A stretch of 64,000 nt of DNA from Actibacterium sp. 188UL27-1 (GCF_016901225.1 NZ_JAFEUL010000002.1:62001-126000), one strand, 5' to 3'; shown: positions 9,256-18,149, counted from the first letter of the stretch. The notes: generated from the letters alone by a model not told the origin. Made by a program: numbers and translations.

Positions 9256-9354
9256 CGTGGCCTCCTGCCATCGGTTGCTCGTCAAACTTACTTTACTGAG
9301 ATGTTGTTTGGTAATCGAAGGGAAGCGAAGGTACAAGCGTGGCCCGCCTGAGGC

Positions 9355-9614
9355 AGGATCATCGAGACCTCGCGACTGGTTCTAGGCGGTGGCAGCCCAC
9401 CGACTTGTGCTCTTTGACTGGCATTCTGTCGGATTCCGAGGTCATGAAATACAGCGATCACGGGCCATTGGACACTGCCGATGTAGCCGCATGGCTAGAC
9501 CGCGCTATGGTGAAGGCCGATCATGAATGGCTCGGATCGCACGACATCGCATTCGATGGCTACGATTATCCCGACCACCTGTATGGTCTTGCCCGCGACC
9601 GGTGGAGGCGTTGA
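9355..9614 (+). pseudogene. Broken GNAT (RimJ/RimL-type) acetyltransferase
   Basis: Two frames together give a recognisable RimJ/L N-terminus. IIETSRLVL ends in one frame and RRWQPTDLCSLTGILSDSEV continues in the next; the join needs one missing base near 9382. After DRAMVKAD the middle of the domain, including the acetyl-CoA loop, is absent. A typical GNAT tail (DHLYGLARDRW) leads to a TGA at 9612-9614. The TGA overlaps the ATG of the following phosphatase remnant, so the two were once a coupled operon. About 85 codons remain of the usual 170-190. Confidence 0.7.
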
Positions 9615-10056
9615 TGCGGCAGCTCTATCTGGTCGACATGCGCCGGTTTTGGTCGATCCAGCCCGTCCGGCCGCGAAGTGGCAGTTGGCGAGCGGCGTTC
9701 CGACCAAGATTTACCAATTGGCGGACCAGCATATCGCGGCACCGCCCCGCCGGATCATGTCCAGCCCACAGGACAAGGCTGTGCAGACGGCCCAAATCCT
9801 TGCCCGGCATTTCGGGGCCGCGGTCGAGGTCAGGGCCGGATTGGAAGAGCATCACCGACACGGCATGCCTGTCATTGAGGATGGGGGGCGTTCAGGGCTG
9901 TCTTGAAACGTCTTTTCGATCAGTCTGGTGACTGCGTCTATGGAAGCGAAATCGCCGCTCAGACATTGGCACGATTCACTCGCGCACGCCATGCGGAGAT
10001 GGCAGAGGGGCCCGGGGACGGGGTTGTCGTCACCCATGGAACGGTTGCGGTGGTAT
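9614..10056 (+). pseudogene. Broken histidine phosphatase (phosphoglycerate-mutase family), cut by an IS
   Basis: The N-terminus MRQLYLV is in one frame; the catalytic RHAP motif and the following DPARPAAKWQLAS are in the next, so one base is missing near 9633. A second one-base loss near 9892 moves the frame again, from EDGGR to AVLKRLFDQSGD. The final catalytic block VVVTHGTVAVVLNRAV is preserved, then the gene runs into the left inverted repeat of the IS. Two separate single-base lesions plus an IS boundary make it non-functional unless they are sequencing errors. Confidence 0.75.
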
Positions 10057-11126
10057 TGAACCGGGCCGTGTTTTCTGGAGGCTCCAACTCCTGAGTAGGA
10101 TGGAGCATCATGAGCAAGACGACGAACAAGTATTCCCCCGAACTGCGCGCCCGAGCGGTTCGCATGGTTCTGGACCACGCCGGGCAGCATGGGAGCCGCT
10201 GGTCGGCGATCCTGTCGATTTCCTCGAAGATCGGTTGCGCATCTCAGACGCTGAACGCGTGGGGCAAGAAGGCGAAGATTGATCGGGGCGACCGCGCCGG
10301 TGTCACGACGGAGATGGCCGAGAGGATGAAAGCCCTGGACCGCGAGAACCGCGAGCTGAAGCAGGCCAATGAGATCCTGCGGAAGGCGTCGGCATATTTT
10401 GCCCCCCTCTCGGCGATTGTACCAATCGCCTGCCGGGCAGCGGGACGGAGCGCGACCGCCGGTCCAGGACAGGATCGCCTTCATCGAGGAACACCGGGAA
10501 GCCATCGGGGTCGAACCGATCTGCAAGCACCTGCGCCGAATGTCCCATGGGGTCGTCCCTGGTTGCGCCATTGGTCTGAGCGACCAATGGACGACGATTT
10601 CACCTACGTCGCGACATGGCAGGGTTTCGTATACGTGGCCTGTGTCATTGATGTTTTCGCCCGTCGTATCGTCGGGTGGTGCGTCAGCCGGACAGCGCAT
10701 GCCGGGGTCGTCCTGGACGCGCTGGAACAGACTGTGCATCAACGCCAGCCTGGGTCCGGCCTGACACATCAGTCCGATCGCGGATCGCAATACCTGTCCA
10801 TTCGCTACACCGAGCGCCTGGCAGAGGCGGGGATCGAACCTTCCGTCGGCAGCGTCGGCGACAGTTACGACAATGCCCTGGCCGAGACGATCGATGGACT
10901 GTTCAAGGCCGAGGTTATCCACAGGCGTGGTCCATGGCGCAGTCTCGATGCGGTGGAATACGCTACACTCGAAGGGGTCGACTGGTTCAACAACCGCCGA
11001 TTGCTGGAACCCATCGGAAACATTCCGCCAGCAGAGGCCGAAGTAAACTTCTACGCGGCTCTGGAAAGATCAGACATCGCCGCGTAACCAAGACCAATCA
11101 GCCTCCGGAAAACTCGGCGCGGTTCA
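10057..11126 (+). mobile_element. IS3-family insertion sequence, internally deleted
   Basis: Imperfect terminal inverted repeats bound the element. The left end is TGAACCGGGCCGTGTTTTCT at 10057; the right end, read inward on the other strand from 11126, is TGAACCGCGCCGAGTTTTCC. Both continue into GGAGGCT. Between them are an OrfA with helix-turn-helix and leucine-zipper character and the DDE part of OrfB. At 1070 bp it is shorter than typical IS3 elements (roughly 1.2-1.5 kb) because the start of OrfB is largely missing. Flanking bases (TAT on the left, GTG on the right) give no target duplication, consistent with an old, rearranged copy. Confidence 0.85.
10110..11087 (+). pseudogene. IS3 transposase OrfA fused in frame to truncated OrfB
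   Basis: 325-codon open frame. Residues 1-98 are OrfA: MSKTTNKYSPELRARAVRM, a helix-turn-helix, then the zipper DRENRELKQANEILRKASAY. Residues from about 165 are the integrase core of OrfB with its DDE residues in DDFTYVATW, HQSDRGSQY and ALAETIDGLF. The bridge (about 100-160) is out-of-frame sequence. The genuine OrfB start (DRIAFIEEHREAIGVEPICK) survives in another frame at about 10470-10530, and the OrfB helical domain after it is deleted. Intact IS3 elements need a programmed frameshift to make OrfAB; here a deletion has joined the frames. Activity is unlikely without the missing domain. Confidence 0.8.
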
Positions 11127-11275
11127 GTGATCGAACTGGCCCGGCAATATGGCCGCTATGGCTATCGTCGGATCGCAGCACTTCTTCCCGACGTGCTATG
11201 GCCCGGTGTTCGTTGCTCAAGCTGTGCAGGATTGGATCAAGGCCGTCGGTCCCGGTCGAATGCGCGGTGGGGCAT
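11127..11275 (+). pseudogene. Fragment of a second, different IS3-family transposase
   Basis: Directly abutting the right end of the first IS. One frame reads IELARQYGRYGYRRIAALL, a conserved N-terminal block of another IS3-subgroup OrfB. A shifted frame then reads GPVFVAQAVQDWIKAVG, a block that normally lies about 100 residues further on, near the second catalytic Asp (which would sit just upstream and is missing). A large internal deletion and a frameshift are implied. No end of this element can be identified. Confidence 0.7.
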
Positions 11276-11351
11276 CTTTGCCTTTTGTGCCGGGTCGACC
11301 AATAAACGCGGCCGAAACGTCACGGGTGGGCCGATCCTGGCGGTAATGCGA

Positions 11352-12101
11352 TTACGCGCGCTTATCCCCCGTCAATTCAAACCCGGGCAGGCTGTCGAAT
11401 GCGGTCCGCAACGCCTCTCCCCAACCATCGGAAAGCGTGGCGAAATATGTATCATCCGCATCGATCCGACCGGTCTGGCCCACCTGCAAACTGTCAGCCG
11501 TGTAAGTCTGATAGTCGAACGGCATGCCCACGGACAGGTTGGCCTTGACCGTGCTATCAAAGCTGACGAGCAGCAATTTGATCGCGTCCTCAAAGCTCAT
11601 ATCGGGGTCATAGGCGCGGACCAGGATGGGGCGACCGTACTTGGTTTCACCGATCTGGAAAAAGGGTGTGTCATCTGAGGCTTCGATGAAGTTGCCTTCG
11701 GGGTAGATTAGGAACATCGTTGGTGGGCCCGGGGCGATCTGGCCGCCCAGGATCAGTGTGGCATGAAAGGCGCTATCGGCTTGCTGACCCCCGGCATCAT
11801 GGCCCGCGATGACCTCGCGCAGAGTGTCACCCACCAGGCGGGCGATCTGGAACATCGACGGCTGTTCCAGCACGGTCGGATGGCGGTCGCTCGCAGCCTT
11901 TGACCGTTCCTCCAACAGGCTGATCACGGCTTGGGTAGTGGCGAGGTTGCCTGCGCTCATCAAGGTCACGACCCGTTCACCGGGCGTGTCCCAGGTGATC
12001 ATCTTGCGAAAGCTGGATATATTGTCGATGCCCGCATTGGTCCGGGTATCCGACATGAAGACAAGGCCCCTATTCAGGCGCAGCCCGACGCAATAGGTCA
12101 T
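11352..12101 (-). CDS. Anbu, proteasome-type protease (ancestral beta subunit)
   Basis: 249 residues. The start is chosen at 12101 so that the protein begins Met-Thr-Tyr-Cys-Val-Gly. In Anbu and other Ntn hydrolases the Thr exposed by Met removal is the nucleophile, so the upstream ATG at 12128 would block activity. Family signatures are GLVFMSDTRTNAGIDN and the proteasome-like fold with SAGNLATTQA. Anbu is known to form large open-ring or helical assemblies; its physiological substrates are not established. It is last in a four-gene operon with ATP-grasp, alpha-E and transglutaminase genes, the standard Anbu neighbourhood. The stop at 11352 is close to the IS debris. Confidence 0.92.
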   Translation of the reverse strand: MTYCVGLRLNRGLVFMSDTRTNAGIDNISSFRKMITWDTPGERVVTLMSAGNLATTQAVISLLEERSKAASDRHPTVLEQPSMFQIARLVGDTLREVIAGHDAGGQQADSAFHATLILGGQIAPGPPTMFLIYPEGNFIEASDDTPFFQIGETKYGRPILVRAYDPDMSFEDAIKLLLVSFDSTVKANLSVGMPFDYQTYTADSLQVGQTGRIDADDTYFATLSDGWGEALRTAFDSLPGFELTGDKRA

Positions 12102-12133
12102 GGGTAAAGATCCGCTGGTTTGCCTCATATGGG

Positions 12134-12934
12134 CTATTGTTGCACCTGGATGTCAACATTTAGTGACTCCTCCGTGCTTGTCCCGAACCGTATGCCATGG
12201 ATCGGTGCCGCTTCGGCATAGTCGAGGCCGGTGGCGACGCGGACATAGCGTTCATCCGGCGAAATGCCGTTCGAGACGTCGAAACCCACCCAACCCAGCG
12301 GGTCAACATGCACCTCGGCCCAGGCATGGCTGGCATCCTGCTGAACACGGTCATCCATCATCAGATAGCCCGAGACATAGCGGGCCGGGTGGCCCAGCAG
12401 ACGCGCGGCGGCGATAAAGATATGGGCATGGTCCTGGCAGACACCGCTGCCAAGCCCCATCGCCTCTTCGGCGGCGGTTGCGGTATCCGTACCGCCCACC
12501 TTGTACGGCAGCGCCTCCAGCACGCGGGCCGACAGGGTGTGCAGACGCGCGGCATCGGCGTCCTCTCCGCTCAACCCCTTGATCAGGGAGCGGATCTTTG
12601 CACCGGGCCTGGTCAATGGTGTTGTGCGTTCAAAGATCCACAGCGGTGCAAAACCCGCATGTTTGCCGATCACGCCATGGGTGTCGGCGGTTTCTACGTC
12701 ACCTTCGCACGTGATCACGATCTGCTCGCTACCGGGCGCAAAGCTGACCAGCATGACACGGTTCATGTGATGGTCGTCGAATTCCAGCTCCTTGCGGCCC
12801 CCGACGATCTGGGTTTGCCATGTCAGAACGCTTTGTCCGATCCGGCTTTTGGGGACCAACCGCAATTGTTGCAGCCCGTATGAGACGGGGGTGTTGTAGC
12901 TGTAGGTGGTTTGGTGATGGATGCTTAGTCGCAT
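12134..12934 (-). CDS. Transglutaminase-like cysteine protease of the Anbu operon
   Basis: 266 residues. The N-terminal bacterial transglutaminase region begins MRLSIHHQTTYSYNTPVSYG. The papain-like core carries the triad in GSGVCQDHAH (Cys), ASHAWAEVHV (His) and GWVGFDVSNG (Asp). There is no signal peptide, so it is cytoplasmic. It probably hydrolyses or transfers amide bonds on the product or substrate of the ATP-grasp ligase encoded upstream. It begins 6 bp after the alpha-E stop and is followed by Anbu. The substrate is unknown. Confidence 0.9.
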   Translation of the reverse strand: MRLSIHHQTTYSYNTPVSYGLQQLRLVPKSRIGQSVLTWQTQIVGGRKELEFDDHHMNRVMLVSFAPGSEQIVITCEGDVETADTHGVIGKHAGFAPLWIFERTTPLTRPGAKIRSLIKGLSGEDADAARLHTLSARVLEALPYKVGGTDTATAAEEAMGLGSGVCQDHAHIFIAAARLLGHPARYVSGYLMMDDRVQQDASHAWAEVHVDPLGWVGFDVSNGISPDERYVRVATGLDYAEAAPIHGIRFGTSTEESLNVDIQVQQ

Positions 12935-12940
12935 GAACGC

Positions 12941-13882
12941 CTATTCCTGGAAGCGGTAGTTCCGCTCGATCTCATTTCCCACGGCGGCCGATTCGGACAG
13001 GAACGCCAGGATGAATTCGTGCAGACCGTTCTCGAAAATCTGATCGATACTATGGGCCGAGAGCCGCCCCAGCATGGATTGAACCATGTCATGGCAGGGA
13101 TGGCGCAGGTCATATTCCCGTTCCAGATAGCTGAGGTTGGACTGTAGCTTGTTGACGCAAAACGCCAGGGATCGCGGCATCCGACTGTCCAGGATCAGAA
13201 AGTTGGCAATCCCGTGGGAGCTGACCTCGGTCCCGTTGATCCAGCGAAACGAGCGTTGCCCACCGACGGAGCGCAAGATGTTCTCCCACTGGACATTGTC
13301 GAGGCTTGAACCGATCTGGCTGATCGACGGCAACAGTACATAGTATTTCACGTCGAGAATGCGGGCAGTGTTGTCGGCGCGTTCCAGGAATGTCCCGATG
13401 CGCGCGAAGTTGAAGATATCGTTGCGCAACATCGTACCGTGCAACGCACCGCGCACCTGCCCAGAAAGCTGCCGGATCAGGCCCAAAACCTCTGGTAGGT
13501 CGCGGTCGGGCACGGGTTTGGCAAGCGCCGTTTTCAGCTGCATCCAGCATTCATTCGTGGCCTCCCACACTTCGCGGCTGAGTGCGGTGCGCACAAGGCG
13601 GGCATTGTTGCGGGCGCTGTCGATGGCCGACATGACGTTGGATGGATTGGCGGGATCGCGCAGCAGAAAATTGACGACTTCGGCTTGGTCGAACTGGTCA
13701 TGGTGCTCCATGTAAGCGGCGCGCGCTCCAACCGTATCGATCACGCTGCCCCAGTCATCGTTCGAGCCGTCCGGTCGGGTCAAGGCGATGCGGAATCCGG
13801 CTTCCAAAAGGCGGGCGGTGTTTTCGCACCGCTCCAGATGTCGGAACATCCAGTAAAGACCGCCTGCCGTCTTGCCCAGCAT
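12941..13882 (-). CDS. Alpha-E domain protein (DUF403)
   Basis: 313 residues, all-helical, starting MLGKTAGGLYWMFRHLERCE, the diagnostic alpha-E opening with conserved Glu/Arg; later ERADNTARILDVKYY repeats the motif. The ATG at 13882 overlaps the ATP-grasp stop (TGATG), so the two are tightly coupled. The family is always linked to circularly permuted ATP-grasp proteins and is predicted to assist peptide-bond formation, although its biochemistry is undefined. The C-terminal end falls 6 bp before the transglutaminase gene. Confidence 0.9.
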   Translation of the reverse strand: MLGKTAGGLYWMFRHLERCENTARLLEAGFRIALTRPDGSNDDWGSVIDTVGARAAYMEHHDQFDQAEVVNFLLRDPANPSNVMSAIDSARNNARLVRTALSREVWEATNECWMQLKTALAKPVPDRDLPEVLGLIRQLSGQVRGALHGTMLRNDIFNFARIGTFLERADNTARILDVKYYVLLPSISQIGSSLDNVQWENILRSVGGQRSFRWINGTEVSSHGIANFLILDSRMPRSLAFCVNKLQSNLSYLEREYDLRHPCHDMVQSMLGRLSAHSIDQIFENGLHEFILAFLSESAAVGNEIERNYRFQE

Positions 13883-15309
13883 CAGTCTTCCAACACCCAA
13901 GTATCCTTGGTGCCTCCGCCTTGGCTGGAATTGACCACCAAGGATCCCTTTTTCAGCGCGACCCGGGTCAGGCCGCCCGGTGTGATGTCGATCTTGTTGG
14001 GCGAGACCAGAACGAAGGGGCGCAAATCCACGTGGCGTGGCGCGAGTCCGGCCTTTGTCAGGATCGGAACCGTGCTGAGCGCCAATGTGGGCTGCGCGAT
14101 ATATTTGTCGGGCTTTGCCGTCAGCTTGGCCCGGAAATCCGACAGCTCCTTCTTGCTGGCGGCCGGTCCGACCAACATGCCGTAGCCGCCAGAGCCATGG
14201 ACCTCTTTCACCACCAGATCGGCCAGGTTGTCCAAAACGTAGGACAGGCTCTCCACCTCGGCGCAGCGATGGGTCGGTACGTTTTCCAGCAGCGCCTTTT
14301 CGCCCGTATAAAATTCAACTATATCAGGCATATAGCTATAGATCGCCTTGTCATCGGCGATGCCCGTGCCGGGCGCGTTGGCGATGGTGATGCCGCCCGC
14401 GCGGTAGACATCCATGATACCCGGCACACCCAGAACGCTGTCGGCATTGAAGTTCAGCGGGTCCAGATAGTCGTCATCGACTCGGCGGTACAGGACATCG
14501 ATCGCCTTGTATCCCCGAGTCGTGCGCATCGCGATGCGACCGTCCACAACGCGCAGGTCATGCCCCTCCACAAGTTCAGCGCCCATATGGTCCGCCAGGA
14601 AGGAATGTTCGAAATAGGCGGCGTTGTGGATCCCGGGCGTCAGCACTGCAATGACCGGTCGGCCCGACGTAACAGGCGGGCCACAGGCGCACAGGGATCG
14701 GGACAGGCGCAGGGGATAATCCTGCACCGGCTTGACCTTGATCCGGCTAAACAGCTCTGGAAACATCTGCAGCATCGTTTCCCGGTTTTCCAGCATGTAG
14801 GAAACACCGGACGGTGTGCGGGCATTGTCCTCCAACACGTAAAACTGGTCTTCCCCGGTGCGCACCAGATCGACGCCCACGATATGGGTATAAACGTTAC
14901 CCGGCGGGGTCACGCCGATCATTTGGGGCAGAAAGGCGTCGTTCTGCGCAATCAATTCACGGGGAACACGACCGGCCCGGAGTATTTCCTGTCTATGATA
15001 CAAATCGTAAAGAAACGCATTTATCGCTCGGACACGCTGTTCAATACCTTTCGTTAGGCGACCCCACTCACGGGCAGACAGGACGCGCGGGACAACATCG
15101 AATGGGATGAGACGTTCATCGGCCTCTTGCTGGCCATAAACGTTGAAGGTGATGCCCGTGCGTCTGAAGAAGGTTTCAGCCTCCAGCGATTTGCGCCGGA
15201 GCCTGCCGATATCTTCCTGACCAAACCAATGGGCGTAGTCATCATAAGGGCTGCGGGGTTGGCCGTCGGGCCGGGTAAGTTCATCGAAAAACTGCGGTGT
15301 GTCTCCCAT
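13882..15309 (-). CDS. Circularly permuted ATP-grasp ligase (DUF404/DUF407 type)
   Basis: About 475 residues starting MGDTPQFFDEL; an ATG eight codons upstream (15333) is possible. Conserved blocks include RRTGITFNVYG, the IPFDVVPRVLSAREW segment, YVLEDNARTPSGVSYMLENR, and late nucleotide-binding elements VVKEVHGSGGYGMLVGPAA and IAQPTLALSTVP. Such enzymes are predicted to join an amino acid or peptide to a carboxylate using ATP. It is the first gene of the operon ATP-grasp, alpha-E, transglutaminase, Anbu. The product is unknown. Confidence 0.9.
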   Translation of the reverse strand: MGDTPQFFDELTRPDGQPRSPYDDYAHWFGQEDIGRLRRKSLEAETFFRRTGITFNVYGQQEADERLIPFDVVPRVLSAREWGRLTKGIEQRVRAINAFLYDLYHRQEILRAGRVPRELIAQNDAFLPQMIGVTPPGNVYTHIVGVDLVRTGEDQFYVLEDNARTPSGVSYMLENRETMLQMFPELFSRIKVKPVQDYPLRLSRSLCACGPPVTSGRPVIAVLTPGIHNAAYFEHSFLADHMGAELVEGHDLRVVDGRIAMRTTRGYKAIDVLYRRVDDDYLDPLNFNADSVLGVPGIMDVYRAGGITIANAPGTGIADDKAIYSYMPDIVEFYTGEKALLENVPTHRCAEVESLSYVLDNLADLVVKEVHGSGGYGMLVGPAASKKELSDFRAKLTAKPDKYIAQPTLALSTVPILTKAGLAPRHVDLRPFVLVSPNKIDITPGGLTRVALKKGSLVVNSSQGGGTKDTWVLED

Positions 15310-15417
15310 GGGGTCAGCGTAGCGACAGTGCATGGCACTGCAAGGCTACTGACGAGATCCCGGAAATTCCGGCTTAAGTCACGGGCATTTGCCTGTTTTT
15401 CAGGCAAACAGCTGCGG

Positions 15418-15855
15418 TTAAACCTCAAGCCAGAAGGTCACTGGGCCGTCATTCGTCAGCGAGACCGCCATATCGGCACCAAACTGGCCTGTTTTGACCG
15501 GTATACCGGCCTTCTGTAGGGTCTTGCAGAAATATAGGTAAAGCAGTTTTCCGTCATCGGGCCGAGCGGCTTGGGAAAATCCGGGGCGGTTGCCGCGCGA
15601 TGTATCGGCTGCCAGGGTGAACTGGCTCACGACCAAGGCTGCACCGCCGGTGTCCAGAAGCGAGCGGTTCATCTTGCCTGCCTCATCCGCAAAGATGCGC
15701 AGCTTGGTTAGTTTCGCGACGAGCTTATCAGCATTGGCCTGGCTGTCGCCTTGCATGGCGCAGACCAGAACCAGAAGGCCCGCATCGATCTGGCTGATTT
15801 GCTTCCCCGCGATGGTGACAGACGCCGTCGTGACCCGCTGAACAAGGGCGCGCAT
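15418..15855 (-). CDS. dtd: D-aminoacyl-tRNA deacylase
   Basis: 145 residues, full DTD length. It removes D-amino acids (and glycine mischarged on tRNA-Ala) from tRNA. Motifs are the starting [13 protein letters not shown], the active-site SQFTLAAD and the C-terminal [11 protein letters not shown], near the family NxGPVT with the cross-subunit Pro. It lies 3 bp after the sugar-kinase stop, so the two are probably cotranscribed. Confidence 0.95.
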   Translation of the reverse strand: MRALVQRVTTASVTIAGKQISQIDAGLLVLVCAMQGDSQANADKLVAKLTKLRIFADEAGKMNRSLLDTGGAALVVSQFTLAADTSRGNRPGFSQAARPDDGKLLYLYFCKTLQKAGIPVKTGQFGADMAVSLTNDGPVTFWLEV

Positions 15856-15858
15856 GGG

Positions 15859-16770
15859 CTACATCTCGTGTGCCCAGGGCGGGTTCGCCCCGGCGCGAGA
15901 GACGGTGACAGCCGCGGCACGCACGCCCAGATCCAGCGCGGATGACAGATCGGTTGTTCCGACGATGTCCTTGGTCAACGCGCCCTGACGGGCGAGCCCC
16001 GCCAGAAAACCCGCATTGAACGTATCGCCTGCGCCCACCGTATCGGTCACCGTGGTTTTGGGGGCAGGGGCCTGGTAGCGCTTGGTATCGGTAAAGGCGA
16101 TCACACCCTGGGCCCCTTGCGTGTAGCAGAACACCCTTGGTCCGGCCTTCAGGATATGGCGGGCCAGATCATCGACATCGCCTGGTCCCATTAGCCAATG
16201 CATGTCTTCATCCGACAGTTTCACGATATCCGCCAAGGCGATCATGCGGAAGATGCGGGCGCGGTAGGCGTCCTCGTCAACTATGAAAGAGGGTCGGATA
16301 TTTGGGTCCAGCATCGTGACCTTGGTCTCGGCCTCCCAGGCCTGGAGCGTTTCATAGGCCGCCCCGCAAGGCTCTGCCATCAGGGAGATACCGCCCAGAA
16401 ACAGCGCATCAATGCCGGCAAAATCAGGCGGAAGATCGTCAGCCGACAGCATTCGGCCTGCCGTGGCCTCGTCATAAAAGAGATAGCTGGCCTGGCCATC
16501 GACCAGTTCGACAAAGGCCATCGTGGTCGGGCGGTCGCTGCGATGGGCCAGGCCGGTGCAGACATTGCTGGTATCGAGCGTTTCAATCAATTGCCGTCCG
16601 AACATGTCGTTGGAGATGCCGGAGAAGAAACCGGTCTTGACCCCCAATCGCCCCAGGGCAATTGCGGTATTGAACACGGCCCCGCCTGCAGCTGGCATCA
16701 GCGTGGCCTCACCTGCCTCGGTTTTGCGCGGCAACATGTCGATCAAGGCCTCACCGGCACATAGGATCAT
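15859..16770 (-). CDS. PfkB-family carbohydrate kinase (fructokinase-like)
   Basis: 303 residues from the ATG at 16770, which has a GGAGAG Shine-Dalgarno; the frame extends to 16869 without homology. PfkB signatures are the N-terminal MILCAGEALIDMLPR with GGAVFNTAIALGRLG, and the C-terminal ATP/anion-hole motif DTVGAGDTFNAGFLAGLAR with the catalytic Asp. The opening is most like bacterial fructokinases or 2-keto-3-deoxygluconate kinases. The sugar cannot be assigned from neighbours. Confidence 0.85.
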   Translation of the reverse strand: MILCAGEALIDMLPRKTEAGEATLMPAAGGAVFNTAIALGRLGVKTGFFSGISNDMFGRQLIETLDTSNVCTGLAHRSDRPTTMAFVELVDGQASYLFYDEATAGRMLSADDLPPDFAGIDALFLGGISLMAEPCGAAYETLQAWEAETKVTMLDPNIRPSFIVDEDAYRARIFRMIALADIVKLSDEDMHWLMGPGDVDDLARHILKAGPRVFCYTQGAQGVIAFTDTKRYQAPAPKTTVTDTVGAGDTFNAGFLAGLARQGALTKDIVGTTDLSSALDLGVRAAAVTVSRAGANPPWAHEM

Positions 16771-16822
16771 CGCACTCTCCCTGATATCGCTAACGCGCCG
16801 ATACCAACTGGAGGCCCAAGGC

Positions 16823-17953
16823 TCAAGACGACTGCTGCATCGCAATGAAATACCCCAAACCTGCGGCAACTATGGCACCCAGGATGACGGCAAAGGCGAT
16901 TTTCCAGGTGGACCAAGGCCGTTCGCCTTGCACCCGGCCTGTGCGGCCATTGACGACAAAGCGGTAGGTCTTGCCGCGATATTTGTAGGCGGCCAACCAG
17001 ACGGGCAGCAAGATATGTTTGAACGTGACGTCAGCGACCTGGGTCTGGATGTCGTGGATCCGCTGGCGGTCCCCGCCGATATCGAATTTCACGTCGCGCC
17101 GGATCACCTGATCCATCTTGTCCCGGGCCTCGGCAAAGCCGTCTTGGAGTTGCACGGCATAGCCCTCGGCACGGAACCCGGCGATGTATTCCGGCCGGTA
17201 AGGTTCCATTGCGGCCAGATCCCACGGTTCCAGCGCGTCGGTATATTTTTGGGGGAGGCTGCGGGAGGCCAGGACCAGGACATCGTCGAACCAGCGCGCA
17301 ACGCGCCCGCGGGCCGGTCGCCAGCGGACTTTCTGCACGCGGTATGTCTCGGTCTCGCCGTCGGAGTTTCGGCGGGTTCTGGTCTCGTAATAGACGGTGC
17401 CGCGCTCGCCGCGATACTCCGACTTGGTATCTGCATCAAAGGTCCAGTAGGGCACATAGATGCCCTGCATCTTGCGGCCCTTGCGGGCATAGTCCTGTAG
17501 CCCATTCGGGGCAAACCAGAGGCTGCCCAGCCAATCGGCCATGGCGTCATGGGCGGTCTGTTCGGTCTGGGCGAAGGGCAGCAGACCCCTGGGTTTGATA
17601 TGGCGGTGGGTGCCGCTATCGGCCACGACGGGTGACGCGCAGAAAGGGCATTCCTTGGCATGGGTGACCGCGTCGAATTCGACTTGCGCCCCGCAACTGT
17701 CACAACTCAGGACGCGGGTCTCTTCGATCTCCGCCTCTGGCAGCTTGGCCTCAATCGCGCGGGCAAAGTCCAGCTCCTTTATGGCATCGGCGCGCCCGGT
17801 TTCTTCGATCTGTTCTTGATATCCGCAATGGTCGCAGACCAGTTTGCCGCCACCCGGCGCAAAGCGCAGATCCGACCCGCAGGCGCTACAGGGAAAGCGG
17901 TGTTCTTCGATCACATCCGAAGGCGGCGGCGGTGGGGCGGTGAGGTCGGCCAT
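16823..17953 (-). CDS. Double zinc-ribbon protein with a C-terminal membrane anchor
   Basis: 376 residues from the ATG at 17953. Two zinc ribbons lie near the N-terminus: CSACGSD..CDHCGYQ (about 23-45) and CDSCGAQ..CPFCASP (about 82-105). A long middle region has many Trp/Tyr (YVPYWTFDADTKSEYRGERG, LPVWLAAYKYRGKTYRFVVN). A single C-terminal helix (IAFAVILGAIVAAGLGYFIA) anchors it to the membrane. Homologs are often mislabelled as replication factor Y. It is the distal gene of the XpaC/TelA/SPFH cluster, about 200 bp after a decayed DUF4241 gene. The function is unknown. Confidence 0.75.
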   Translation of the reverse strand: MADLTAPPPPPSDVIEEHRFPCSACGSDLRFAPGGGKLVCDHCGYQEQIEETGRADAIKELDFARAIEAKLPEAEIEETRVLSCDSCGAQVEFDAVTHAKECPFCASPVVADSGTHRHIKPRGLLPFAQTEQTAHDAMADWLGSLWFAPNGLQDYARKGRKMQGIYVPYWTFDADTKSEYRGERGTVYYETRTRRNSDGETETYRVQKVRWRPARGRVARWFDDVLVLASRSLPQKYTDALEPWDLAAMEPYRPEYIAGFRAEGYAVQLQDGFAEARDKMDQVIRRDVKFDIGGDRQRIHDIQTQVADVTFKHILLPVWLAAYKYRGKTYRFVVNGRTGRVQGERPWSTWKIAFAVILGAIVAAGLGYFIAMQQSS

Positions 17954-18076
17954 GGCGTGTCTTGTCCTTGTGCCCCCGAATCCCGGGAGCAATCCGCCCT
18001 AGTGATATCTGTGCCTGACCCCATGTTCCATGCGTTGCGTAAACGTACTGGTTGATAGGGGCTGTGTGCATTGCCT

Positions 18077-18125
18077 CGGCTGGCTGGGGGGCCAGCCCCC
18101 AGGCCCTCCCGGGATATCTTGAACA
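18077..18125. repeat. Hairpin plus GGGATAT..ACACATAATGG motif
   Basis: A GGCTGG-GGGG-CCAGCC hairpin is followed about 15 bp later by GGGATATCTTGAACACATAATGG. A very similar string, GGGATATTTGAGGACACATGATGG, occurs at 62347-62370. Both lie between genes. I cannot name the element; it behaves like a short dispersed intergenic repeat. Confidence 0.45.
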
Positions 18126-18149
18126 CATAATGGAAGCGATGATTTGGCG

